A DNA stretch of 64,000 nt from the NCBI GenBank assembly GCA_904063045.1, contig CAJFCJ010000009.1, positions 724,942-788,941 of the forward strand. Reading direction: 5' to 3'. The notes beneath the pieces are model-generated. The model made no database searches and was not told where the DNA came from. It saw nothing but the letters and a program-made list of their open reading frames with translations. The first letter of the stretch is position 1, and each line of letters starts with the position of its first letter. The stretch is from Dimorphilus gyrociliatus (lineage: Eukaryota; Annelida; Polychaeta; Dinophilidae). Below are positions 1 through 10,018 of this stretch, piece after piece. The position numbers were made by a program, and so were the translations under genes.

Positions 1-228
1 ATAAATAGAAGCTCTTTCAAACTATTTATTCTACCGTACTCTTTTGCATTACCACCATCAATGTCAAGTACTATTTCAATAAGTTAGAATAAATACTTTT
101 CATATATATATATTTCAACTGAATTTTCACATTTTATTAAGTAATAAAATGGATACTAGTTACTATTCGTTTTATCTTTTATGGTGCATATATGTTATTT
201 TTTTAATCAGCTCTCCAATGATTTTGTT

Positions 229-2554
229 CTACATTCTGAAGACTCCAAATTTGGTTTTCTCTACAGGAGCATTTAATGATGCTGATAAACTCAAACCCAA
301 TATATCTCTTGTTGCAGTTGGATCGATAACTCCGTCGTCCCATAATCTTTAAATATAAAATTAATCAAGTTACGAAATGAATTGAAATAGTCTCTTGTCA
401 GAGAAAACACTATCCTACCTAGCACTGGCGTAATATGGATGACCCTCTTTTTCGTACTTTTTGATAATTGGGGCTTTTAGAGCTTCTTCCTCTTCATCAG
501 TCCACTAAAAATAGAAAAGAGTTAATTTAAGCAAAAAATTAAAGGCCTAAAGTATCTTCTTAAAGGCTTACAGTCTTTCCTTCTCTTTCTCTTTGCATTT
601 TTGACACTGTTGCTAAGACTTTAGCTGCTTGTTCACCACCCATAACTGAAATTCTAGAGTTGGGCCACATGTACAAAAATCTTGGGCTATATGCTCTACC
701 ACACATTCCGTAATTTCCTGCACCATAACTTCCACCAATGAGAACTGTAAATTTTGGCACTTTAGCACAAGCAACAGCGGTAACCATCTTGGCACCATTT
801 TTAGCTATGCCTCCTGCTTCGGCTTCTCTTCCAACCATAAAGCCTAACGATTTAGAAATTTAATGATGACAACTGACAAAATATTACCATCTTACCAGTG
901 ATATTTTGAAGGAATAATAATGGGATTCCTCTTTGACAGCAGAGCTCAATGAAGTGTGTGCCCTGAAGATGACAGAGAAGGACTAAATGTATGAATTATA
1001 AATAATTAAGCTTAATTTACTTTCAATGCGGATTCGGAAAATAAGACACCGTTATTGCCAATTATTCCAACAGGAAAACCCCAAATTCTTGAGAATCCTG
1101 TCACTAAAGTATCCCCATACATCTCTTTGAATTCGTCAAATTTACTTCCATCGACTATTCTTGCTATTACTTGTCGAATATCATATGTTTTTTTCAAGTT
1201 AGATCCTACAATACCATACAACTCTTCTGCTGGATATAAAGGATCTTCTGGCTTCTCAATAGTAATGTTCATATGTTTTGAGCGATTCAAGTTTTTAACT
1301 ACTCTTCTAGCTACATGTAAAGCGTGTTCATCATCCAGAGCATAGTGATCAGTTACACCGGATTTTCTGTGAAAGTTTTTAATAAATTATGCTTAAAGTT
1401 GAACCAAAAAATTACTGCCAGTCTTACCCACAATGAAGGTCAGCTCCTCCTAAATCTTCGTCAGTAACGTCTTCACCAGTGGCTGCCTTTACTAGAGGAG
1501 GACCACCTAGAAAAATTGTTCCTTGATTTTTGACAATAATAGATTCATCAGCCATTGCTGGTACGTAAGCACCGCCAGCCGTACAACTTCCCATTACAAC
1601 AGCAATCTGAAAGTTAAGATAATCGATTTTTTTTTAGGATAATAAGGCTTTAAGATCCAATGAATACCTGTGGAATTCCCATAGCGGATAAACTTGCTTG
1701 ATTATAGAAAATTCTTCCGAAATGTTCTTTATCAGGGAAAACATTGTCTTGTCGGGGTAGGTTTGCACCACCAGAGTCAACTACAAAAAATAAATAAAAA
1801 CCTATATGAAATAGCCTTTCTACAACAATAAAAAGAAATAGACAAGCGATACTTACCAAGATATATACAAGGAAGGTTATTTTCTCTGGCGATTTCTTGA
1901 GCTCTTAAGTGTTTCTTAACTGTTATAGGATAATATGTACCTCCTTTCACTGTTGGATCGTTGCAAACAATCAAGCACTCAGTCCTGTAAATGTCACATA
2001 AATAAAATATGGAATTTTCTTACGACAAAACTTATACAAATTTACCCAGACACTCTTCCTATTCCAGTAATAATACCTCCAGCAGGTACACTATCTTTTC
2101 CATATAAATTATGGCCAGCTAATTGAGACAGTTCAAGAAATGAAGAGCTATTTTTATGAAAAAAATTTTTTTAAAATTATGTTTACATGACATTTTGCCT
2201 TGAAAATTGCTTACCCTTCATCTATGAGCGTGTTTATCCTTTCTCTAGGCAATAATTTTCCTCTAGATAAGTGTCTTTCAACGGCTTTTGGTCCTCCACC
2301 TTGAATAATGGTATTGACGTCTGATTTTAAAGTATCAACTATGTTTTTCAGACTGTCATAGTTCTCCTATATAGATAAAGCTCGTTATTTAAATTTAACA
2401 AGTACGCAGCAACCTATAGAACCTGATATTCTGCCGAAGACTTATCTATTGTAGAGGCAATGACTTGGGAACTTTCCGTGCATATTTTGCGTCTTCCTAA
2501 ATGTAACATGCATCTTAAGGAAGATCTACTACCTAGTTTCCTAATCGTATACAT
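229..2554 (-). CDS. MCCC2: Methylcrotonoyl-CoA carboxylase beta subunit, mitochondrial (multi-exon)
   Basis: Carboxyltransferase subunit of the biotin enzyme that carboxylates 3-methylcrotonyl-CoA in mitochondrial leucine breakdown. The start at 2554 gives a basic, Arg/Ser-rich presequence ([12 protein letters not shown]...) as expected for mitochondrial import. Later exons read [35 protein letters not shown], the glycine-rich [16 protein letters not shown] block and [13 protein letters not shown], all hallmarks of this subunit rather than of propionyl-CoA carboxylase beta. The final exon (about 348 down to 229) reads [19 protein letters not shown] and ends FGVFRM-stop, so the gene is complete. 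Introns are short GT..AG types. A TTTATT on the plus strand at 25-30 is a possible minus-strand AATAAA poly(A) signal. Seen: the motifs. Known: the family role. Confidence 0.95.
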
Positions 2555-2899
2555 TTTAATAAAACTGGTTGTTATTTCAAAGGTTAATAGTAATGACTTT
2601 TAGCTAAAGTTCAATTCCGAAGTAAAACATACATAAAAATTTGACCAGTTTACTCGTGCTATATAGGCTTACATGTGATCAAAATATGATACATTTCTAT
2701 TCGAGATTACTCTACTGGATTTAATTTAAATATTTTCAAATATCAAGAGTACATTTAGGAACATGAATATTACAATAACTATTTAATAAAAGTACTAAGT
2801 TTACTCTATATGTAAAATTAGAAATTTTTTTATTCGGGTATACGATAAACCAACAAAAATAGAAAAAAAGTCAAAAATTTTTATCCCATTATTATTCAA

Positions 2900-4721
2900 C
2901 TATTTCCCTTTTCCTTTTCCTTTTTTTAAACTACCATATTTTTTAGCCATTGCGCTTTTCATTTTTAGTTTCTTTTCTTTTTGGCGTAACTTCTTCTTCT
3001 TTCTCTTCTTCCTTTCCATAATTTCATCTAAAATGGTTTTGGGACCAGACTTCTTTTTAGACTTTGATTGATCTTTTTCAGATCCTGTCGAATCGTTTTT
3101 CTTCGATTTTTCAATTTTTTCCCTCCTAGCTATTTTTCTCTTCATCATTGCAAATTCTAGTAAAAAAAAAGTATATTGTAACATGCTTTTCCAATTTTTC
3201 GCAAACAATTAGCTTACCAGGATCTGGATTTTCTCCAACTTCCTCTCTATAATATGCCTCGTCATCGTCACTCTCACTTTCCTGTTCATCTTCATGTTTT
3301 CTTTTCATACCTGCAAGAGTTTTCTCTTTCATTTCATTTTTCAGCTCTTGTTTCTTTTTAACGTTTGCTTCTTGTTGTTGCTTTCTTTGCAGTTTCAATA
3401 GTCTGAAAACGAATAGATATATAAATATAGATTTTACTTTGTCTTGGGTCAAAAGATGTGTTCTACTTTTTCTTTTCTCTCATTTTATTTATTTCTTCAA
3501 GTTCTTCTGGTGTTTTCTTGATGATATCGTGATAGAGGACTTCCCCTTCTCCAAGTCCATCCTCGATCTAATTTTAATACTTCATTTATAAAATCTCTAT
3601 ATAAAGACTGTTATATATTTACCTTCATTAGTTTTAGAGTCAAACGTGGCCCAATTTCAGTTAATCGAATTGCGCTTTTTGCAGACTTGATATTTCCTCT
3701 TCCTGAAACTTTTTGAGGTAAGAAAACTTGATTGAAATCCCCATCTAACTCTGCTTCGCTTTCAGAAAAATCTCCACCACTGTAGAACAATGCAAATGTT
3801 ACTATAAATAATACTAAATTCCAAAATATACAATTACTTTGTTAGCAAATCGCTCATATCTTGCATTCTACTCAAGTTGGGAATTTTTGCTTTGATTAGT
3901 TTCTTTACTCCTCTTGACATACCAAGAGGAACAACCTTTACATTGCTGTAATGCAAACTTGTTAGCTTCTCTAAGAAGAAAAGAACCATGGTAAAACTTA
4001 CTAATGGCGTATATCAATAGTAGAATCTTCAGCATTGTAATTTATAAGAACGCATCTTCTAATTGTGCTCAAGTTGACCTAAGAATTCAAAAATGTTTCT
4101 CTTTAGATGTTGAATAAGAAATATCAACAAGATATAACGCACCTTTAGAACATTTATGGAAGGAAACATATTTTGAAAAACATCAGATAAAAGTTTGAAA
4201 TGCATTCCATTTCCAGTAAACCCGCTCATAACTAATAAAGGATGGTGAGTAAATTGCTTTGATTCCATGGAAGGTTTTTTCAAACTAGTGAGAACATCCT
4301 TATTAAGAGAGTATTTTATTACTCTAAATGTCAGAGTGGGTCCTCTAGGAACCCTCATGACTCTTAAATTTAAATAATCTTCAGTTTTTGTCAAAATCAT
4401 AAAATGTGTAACATGGAGTAATCCAGAAACGTTTACAAAGTCTTTTAAAACATTAGATCGCATCACTTTTAAATTTTTGGCTGTATAGGGTTCCATCATT
4501 AATCTGAGGTTTGCTACTAACTCAACAACTGATCTTCCAACAGTGCCTTTATGAAAAATAAATGAATGAGGAGCACTTTTGTAAATTTCTTCATCATTTC
4601 CAACTTGTCCTTTTCGAGCTTTCCTCGCAGATTTTCCGCGACGCTAGCAAGTTAAAATATTTAATATAATTAATAACAATTGTAATTTAAATGTTTATTT
4701 TATTACTCGATGCCGCCCCAT
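2900..4721 (-). CDS. PPAN: Peter Pan / SSF1 family ribosome-biogenesis protein with Brix domain
   Basis: Nucleolar assembly factor for the large ribosomal subunit. Translation starts at 4721 with MGRHRRRGKSARKARKGQVG, a very basic start split by an intron after codon 5. It continues with SFIFHKGTVGRSVVELVANLRLMMEPYTAKNLKV, LKDFVNVSGLLHVTHF and RVPRGPTLTFRV, which is the Brix core as found in PPAN/SSF1, then YSNVKVVPLGMSRGVKKL. The C-terminal third is charged: an acidic HEDEQESESDDDEAYYREE stretch followed by a long lysine-rich tail ending KKGKGKGK-stop, consistent with nucleolar targeting. About seven short exons. It lies on the same strand as MCCC2 and RFC5 but each has its own spacing; nothing shows that they are co-transcribed. 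Confidence 0.93.
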
Positions 4722-5110
4722 TTTCTTGTAAAAACACTTCGGTAGATTCTCACGTGTATAAACTGATAAATTCCCTACAATACGATTCGGAAATTGCAAC
4801 AAAATCACGTGGTAACATGGACAATGAATACCAGAACAATTTTCGATGCCGACTATTTTAAATGTTGAGAAAACCTATTTTGTTCTTTTTGAACGAAGGC
4901 TAAAAGTATATATATTAAACTCTACACTTTTCAAGCCCGAAAATTTTTATTTGAAGACAAAAGAGAGTAAAAAATGTAGTTTTGAAAATATTTTATAGCT
5001 GTTCAAAGTTTTCAAATTGATTTATTGTAGTATAACTGAAGTTAGTTTATGCATTTTATAAAAAGGTTCGATCCCATATAATTTACAATATAGATTAAAT
5101 GAGCAATAAT
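4722..5110. other. Intergenic spacer between PPAN 5' end and RFC5 3' end
   Basis: About 390 AT-rich bases that must hold the PPAN promoter and the RFC5 3' UTR. TTTATT at 5021-5026 could be the RFC5 poly(A) signal read on the minus strand. The GGTTCGATCC near 5066 resembles a tRNA B box, but no A box or cloverleaf surrounds it. No gene seen. Confidence 0.6.
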
Positions 5111-6163
5111 CTAATCTTTAACTTCCTGAAAAGCGGCTACTAAAGCTGATAGCTGAATCTTATCGGAAGAACCCACCAACAATCTTTCTTCAATTTCTGC
5201 CATTTTATCAATGATGTTTATTCTCAATCGGGAAGGCATATTAATTCTGTGAACGAAAAGATGAAGATCTGTTAAGATATCTTGTAGAGCATAGCCGCGT
5301 GTTTGCAATAGGGTGAACGTATTTCGAAAGGCTTGCATAAAGTCATGATTAAAGAGCCAATCAGCAATTTCTTCCACATGGGATGGAAGAGGATGACCAA
5401 CACATGTGTATACGCTTTCCTCAGTAATAATTTCATCGCTTGCCATTGAACAAGTTTGTAGTATATTTAGCACCCTTCTCATATCACCCTCTGCTAGGGT
5501 TAGCAAGGCTTTTTCACCGTTTGGATCTAAGGAGAGGTTCTCTTTTTTACAAACTTCGTGTAGTCGAGGAAGTATTTGGTCCTTATTAAGAGGCGAAAAT
5601 CGAAATCTTGTACAACGCGATTGAATAGCGGGAATAATTTTTGATAAATAATTGCAGATTATGCAGAATCGCGTTGTCTCAGTAAAGCGTTCAATAATAC
5701 GTCGAAGCGAGTTCTGAGCATCTTTTGTCATCGCATCAGCTTCATCAAGTATAATCATTTTAAAAGGATAATTTCCGGCAGGTTTCGTGCCTATTATAGA
5801 AATACTAGATTTAATATTTTACATTAATTGACAGGCATTGTTATAACCTGCAAAGTTCATAATTTTATTACGAACTGTGTCAATACCACGATCATCGGAC
5901 GCGTTCAATTCCAGTACGTGTGATGTTATTTCGCCAGGTTTGTAAATTTGCTTGGAAATTGCCAAAACAGTACTTGTTTTTCCAGTACCAGGAGGTCCGT
6001 ACAATAATAAGTGAGGTAATCTATCCTGGGCTAAGAAACGATTAATCGTAGAAATAATATCATCGTGAGATATAAGCTCTTCCAATTTTTTAGGTCTATA
6101 TTTTTCTACCCAAGGTAAATTATGCGTTTCAGAAGTTTTAGTTGCTTCGCCGGTTGCCTCCAT
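5111..6163 (-). CDS. RFC5: Replication factor C subunit 5 (clamp loader AAA+ ATPase)
   Basis: Small subunit of the RFC clamp loader that opens PCNA onto primed DNA. Two exons, 6163-5848 and 5790-5111, joined across a 57-base intron, give 331 residues (human RFC5 is about 340). Visible in order: NLPWVEKYRPKKLEEL, Walker A GPPGTGKTS near residue 55, LELNASDDRGID, Walker B MIILDEADAMT, the RFC SRC box (SRCTRFRF), then YTCVGHPLP and IQLSALVAAFQEVKD-stop. These match RFC5 better than RFC2, RFC3 or RFC4. I chose MEATGEATK at 6163; the frame stays open upstream to 6259, but that would run into the FAM8A1 start codon. It is divergent from FAM8A1 over 94 bases. Confidence 0.95.
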
Positions 6164-6257
6164 TTTTTCAGCCGGAAGGGGAAATACAATATTTTTCAAT
6201 GAACTCCGAAAACGGAAGTAGTATACTGCAACAGCGCCACTCTTAGGCAAAACAAAC
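6164..6257. promoter_or_regulatory. Compact bidirectional promoter between RFC5 and FAM8A1
   Basis: Only 94 bases separate the two opposed start codons. At 6231-6243 the minus strand reads AGAGTGGCGCTGT, a GGCGC core resembling the CTCF-like motif seen near other 5' ends in this window. A GGAAGTA-type ETS site lies near 6214. Assignment as a promoter is by position only. Confidence 0.6.
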
Positions 6258-7517
6258 ATGGAGGGTATAGGAGTACGTCAGCGCCTAAAAGAAGAGAAAA
6301 TTGATGAAACTGCAACACCCCATCAACTAAATGAAACTAATATCCTCGACTTTAACAAATTACCAAATATCGACAACTGTCACCTAAAAACAGGAAAAGA
6401 TGAGAAATTCGAAACCATGACTGAATATGCCACTGCTCTGCAAAAATGGATGGTTCAATATAGTGCCTGGTGCATGTTTCAGTCAATTGCTCTAGCTCCA
6501 AACACTAATACATCAAATAGAGAACAGAAGGCAACTAGTCAATCGCAAACTCAACCTAACCAGAGCCAACCGGAGCAGCCACCAACAATTCAAGAAAGAG
6601 GTGTGCTCAACATACGTTACCTACGATTACTTCTTTTTATATTTATGTTTGTTGAAATGTTCATCATACTTACAGAAATTTAACATTTTCAGAGTTTCTT
6701 GTTCCGTCATTATGGAAACGAGTGACTGCTGAATTCATTGACTTTTTGTTACTTTTTATCGTTAAGCTGACAGTGACAATGTACATTGTAGAGCAACTGG
6801 AATTAGTGTAAGTTTTACAGTAATATAAAAAAAAGAACACAATTTAGAATAAACCATTTTTAAAAAAAAGGCTATATAAAGTTTTATTATCCATAGCAAT
6901 CTAGATAATCTTGATCTGGATACTATACTAAATGATAAACTAGATTATGACAAGGCAGTTAACATGACTTGGGAATTGGTCGCAATTGAACTAATTAATA
7001 GAATATTCATAAGTATTTTCGAGGTAATCTATCTTTCCATTTTCATTTTTTCATTATAAAAATGCAATTTAATACGCTATATCAACATTTTTTTTTACAT
7101 AGACATTATGTTTGAGAAAAGGTATTATTGAAATGGGTGGAGCCACACCAGGTAAAAGAATGATGGGTTTAGTAGTTGTGTCATGTGATAGTGCAATAGC
7201 TGTTAATAATAATGTTATTAGGGTAAGACCAGCTAGTGATATTGGCTTTAAAAAGTAAGTCTATAAATGTAAATATTTAACTTGTGTATTTATTCGCAAT
7301 TCTTTTCAGTGCCCTATTTAGGTCAATTATTAAAAACTTCTCAATGGCATTCTTCTTTCCAGTTTGCTTAACTGTATTTTGTTTCCAACACGGACGTTGT
7401 GCTTATGACATTATTAGTAATTCAATTGTAGTTGAAAGAAGGCGCTCAAATCATATCAACATCAACAACAATAACAATATCATCAACAATAATAATAATA
7501 ACAATAATAATCGTTAA
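6258..7517 (+). CDS. FAM8A1: FAM8A1-like RDD-domain membrane protein (HRD1 ERAD complex cofactor)
   Basis: Five exons (6258-6600, 6693-6807, 6897-7023, 7103-7254, 7310-7517) sum to 945 bases, 314 residues. The N-terminal third is soluble, with YATALQKWMVQYSAWCMFQS followed by a Gln/Pro/Asn-rich linker. The RDD domain follows: EFLVPSLWKRVTAEFIDFLL, a hydrophobic helix, TLCLRKGIIEMGGATPGKRMMGL, and RSIIKNFSMAFFFPVCLT with FQHGRCAYDIISNSIVV. This order and wording match animal FAM8A1, an ER membrane partner of the HRD1 ubiquitin ligase. The C-terminus is an unusual Asn/Ile homopolymer tail (about 7460-7514) absent from vertebrate FAM8A1. Function is by homology. Confidence 0.9.
7461..7514 (+). 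repeat. AAT/AAC trinucleotide repeat encoding an Asn-rich C-terminal tail
   Basis: Imperfect AAC, AAT and ATC triplets in frame at the 3' end of FAM8A1, giving a run of asparagines broken by isoleucines and one His. A likely replication-slippage product that stays in frame and ends in Arg-stop. Confidence 0.8.
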
Positions 7518-7610
7518 ATCAAATAATTTATTTACTCAAATGAAAAGAAATGGTTGAAAAGAGAATACATGCAATTTTTATTACCAAAACAAATTATTTT
7601 TTATGAATAA

Positions 7611-9372
7611 TTAGTTAATAGCACTCCATAAAACATTACTACTAATTGATGGTAAATTTTGGCCTTGTTGTTGGGACAAATTGTTATAAAATGAAAGAAT
7701 ATGAGAAGGTAATTCGCAACTGAAAGGCTCCGAATCGCTATATAGACAGATACTTCCCTTATGCATTTTTAACCCTTCAACTGGACAATCTTCAATATCC
7801 ATTCCTTGAAGTAGAAGCATCATATCTTCAATGGGGAATTCTCCACTTTTCAACGAGTATACCGATACAGTTTCCATGTAATGCTGAACTTGTTTGAAAT
7901 CCTGCTTATAAACACGATTTCCTTTCGTTCTCTGGCAAGCATTTTCTATTCTTTTCGGAATATAGGATAGCCATATTCTCCTTTTACTATACTTATCAAC
8001 AATTTGGATAGAGAGGATATTAATAATATGTTGACGTTTACTATCTTCGTCCAAAGAAGGAGACCTTCTGGAATCAATTGAGGGTTTCGCAAAGCTCTTT
8101 AAAGGCAGCAGTTGCATATTATTTTTGCTGGAAGCCGATGATCTTATAACGCTCAACTACATTTAAGATTATACGATTATAAAAGAGATTCACCGTAATA
8201 TTCATGAATTATGACGTAATAGTTTTACCTGATTGCCTGAGCTTCGATCCGAGCTTGTTTGATATCCAGCACGATCCAATTCCAACAACAATCGAAAATT
8301 ATGTAATATTAAAAAGGGCATAATAATGAATAAACTTAGTAGAGTAATAGTTAAGCAAATAACAAAAACAAACAAAGACATGATGAAAGACAATCCGGAT
8401 CCTATAGAATGGAAAAGTTACGTAATTGTAAATATAATTAAAATGGTTTTAAACCGAACCTACGTGATTTGTATGGTCGCCAACAAAATGACTCAAGTTA
8501 TTACTTTCCTCAGGATTAATAAAATAAAGAGTAACATGAGTTGAATTTACATTTCTCCAAAAGCTGCTAATCCCAAAGAAATTATTGTCACAATAGACTA
8601 TGGCAGAAGAATCTACTATATTCTATTAAATAGATTTTATTAATGTTTTTAAATTTATTTCCTTTCTATGATGTAAAATATGAATCTACTCTATAATGAA
8701 GAGGAACATTTGCACATTTAATCCTATTTAGACAATCTTGTAATTCCACTTGAATGTGCATCACTAAACCTCTATCCTCAAGAGGATTATATGTATTACT
8801 TGGTTTTTGTATTTCTAAATATAGTATTCTAATTTAGTTGTCAAAATATACTATAGTTTTCAAATACAAACTTGGATTCCAACCAATCAGGCGACAATCG
8901 CTGTCTCCTCTCTTTATTTCCCACGAATGTTTATGATAAACTTTATCTGATTTGAAAAATTCCTCTTCCATAAAGAGAACGGCTATATCCTTACCGATCT
9001 TTGTAACGGAAAATTCATTATCACCTTTATCAGTGATTACTAAAGATAAGCCATAGTTGGATAATAGCTGAATGGATTCTGATTTTCTTCTTTGTTCATA
9101 AGGTTCGTCTAATAAATTGGCATAGCGCCTTCCTGACATAACAATTAAACTAGTCTCGTTAATATACCTGTTACACAATTGAAATGGCACTAATAGTTGT
9201 CAACTTTAACAATTAAGAGTTATTAAAATAATTAAAATAGCAACCCATAGTCGTCAGCTATGCAAGATGCGGAAGATAGTACAATGTCCTGTTGAATTAA
9301 CATTCCGGTACATTGATTCTTCTCTGATCTTATTAGAACAAGCCACGGCGGTACCTTGAGAAGAGTTAAGCC
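7611..9372 (-). CDS. Membrane-anchored trypsin-like pseudoprotease with long cytoplasmic tail
   Basis: Exons that fit in phase: up to about 9372-9245, 9167-8872, 8814-8690, 8622-8460, 8401-8229, 8156-7611. The ectodomain follows the trypsin fold: VPPWLVLI, QCTGMLIQQDIVLSSASCI (normally TAAHC), SLIVMSGRRY, DIAVLF, CRLIGWNP, QVELQDC, VDSSAIVYCDNNFFGISSFW. The catalytic His57 position is Ser, Asp102 (DIAVL) is kept, and the GDSGG box has become VDSSA, so it is probably inactive. Cys42-58 and Cys136-201 partners remain. Then comes a hydrophobic helix (FIMSLFVFVICLTI...) and a polar tail of about 205 residues, ending NVLWSAIN-stop, that I do not recognise. The first exon and start codon are unresolved: LLCLLGLTLLK before VPPW looks like part of a signal peptide, but the frame is closed just upstream. 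Confidence 0.72.
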
Positions 9373-9388
9373 TAATAGACATAATAAT

Positions 9389-10018
9389 CAACAGCATTCA
9401 ACTCGAATGTCATTTTTTTTAAATATCAAATTTATAAAACCTTTTAATTTAATTCTCGTTAAAAAACAAAGAATCAATAAGCATTTTCCTTTCTTTATCA
9501 TTGTATGAGAATTTAATTAGGTTGATTATACTATACTACTTAATTATTTTAAGATTAACTAATGATGTGTTCAAAACGGAATGCTTTGAAATGACGAAAT
9601 ATATACTATTTATATACTTTATATTTATTTAAATATCCTTATTTATCTCTTCTTGTTAAACTTGCAAAAAAAAAAAAACAGAATCAATTCATTTGTTTGT
9701 TTACGTTTTAGAATCATTACTTTTATTGAAAGATAATAGCCGAATGCAATGTTCTTTCTACAGGGGAAGGAATTTTTAATGGCAGAATCTACAATAGAAC
9801 ATTATTCTACTTTCTAAAGAGAAGAGGAAAGAGAAACTACAGTAATATTGAACTTTTTAGTAAATTAAAAAAAAACTGATAAAAAACTTGTACACGATTT
9901 TTTAAACCTTTATTTAGTAGGTATGAATGGGACGGCATAATGTAAAAAGAGATTAAAAGAAAAAAAAGAATCTATTAAAGAGACCAAAGCGCCATCTATA
10001 AGACGAACAAAGCACAAC
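9389..10018. other. Non-coding: region upstream of the pseudoprotease and downstream of Wnt
   Basis: AT-rich sequence with A runs. It should hold the missing first exon or promoter of the pseudoprotease and the Wnt 3' UTR. The minus strand at 9988-10000 reads TATAGATGGCGCT, one of the recurring GGCGC-core motifs. No gene recognised. Confidence 0.5.

Noticed and set aside
149-352. Open frame of 67 codons on the plus strand with a hydrophobic start
   Set aside because: It lies directly antisense to the last exon of MCCC2, whose translation is strongly conserved, so the frame is a shadow.
5066-5077. GGTTCGATCC, like a tRNA B box
   Set aside because: No A box at the right distance and no acceptor or anticodon stems can be drawn around it.
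5111-6259. RFC5 with an N-terminal extension starting at 6259 (MFVLPKSG...)
   Set aside because: It would overlap the FAM8A1 start codon; the Met at 6163 matches the family N-terminus.
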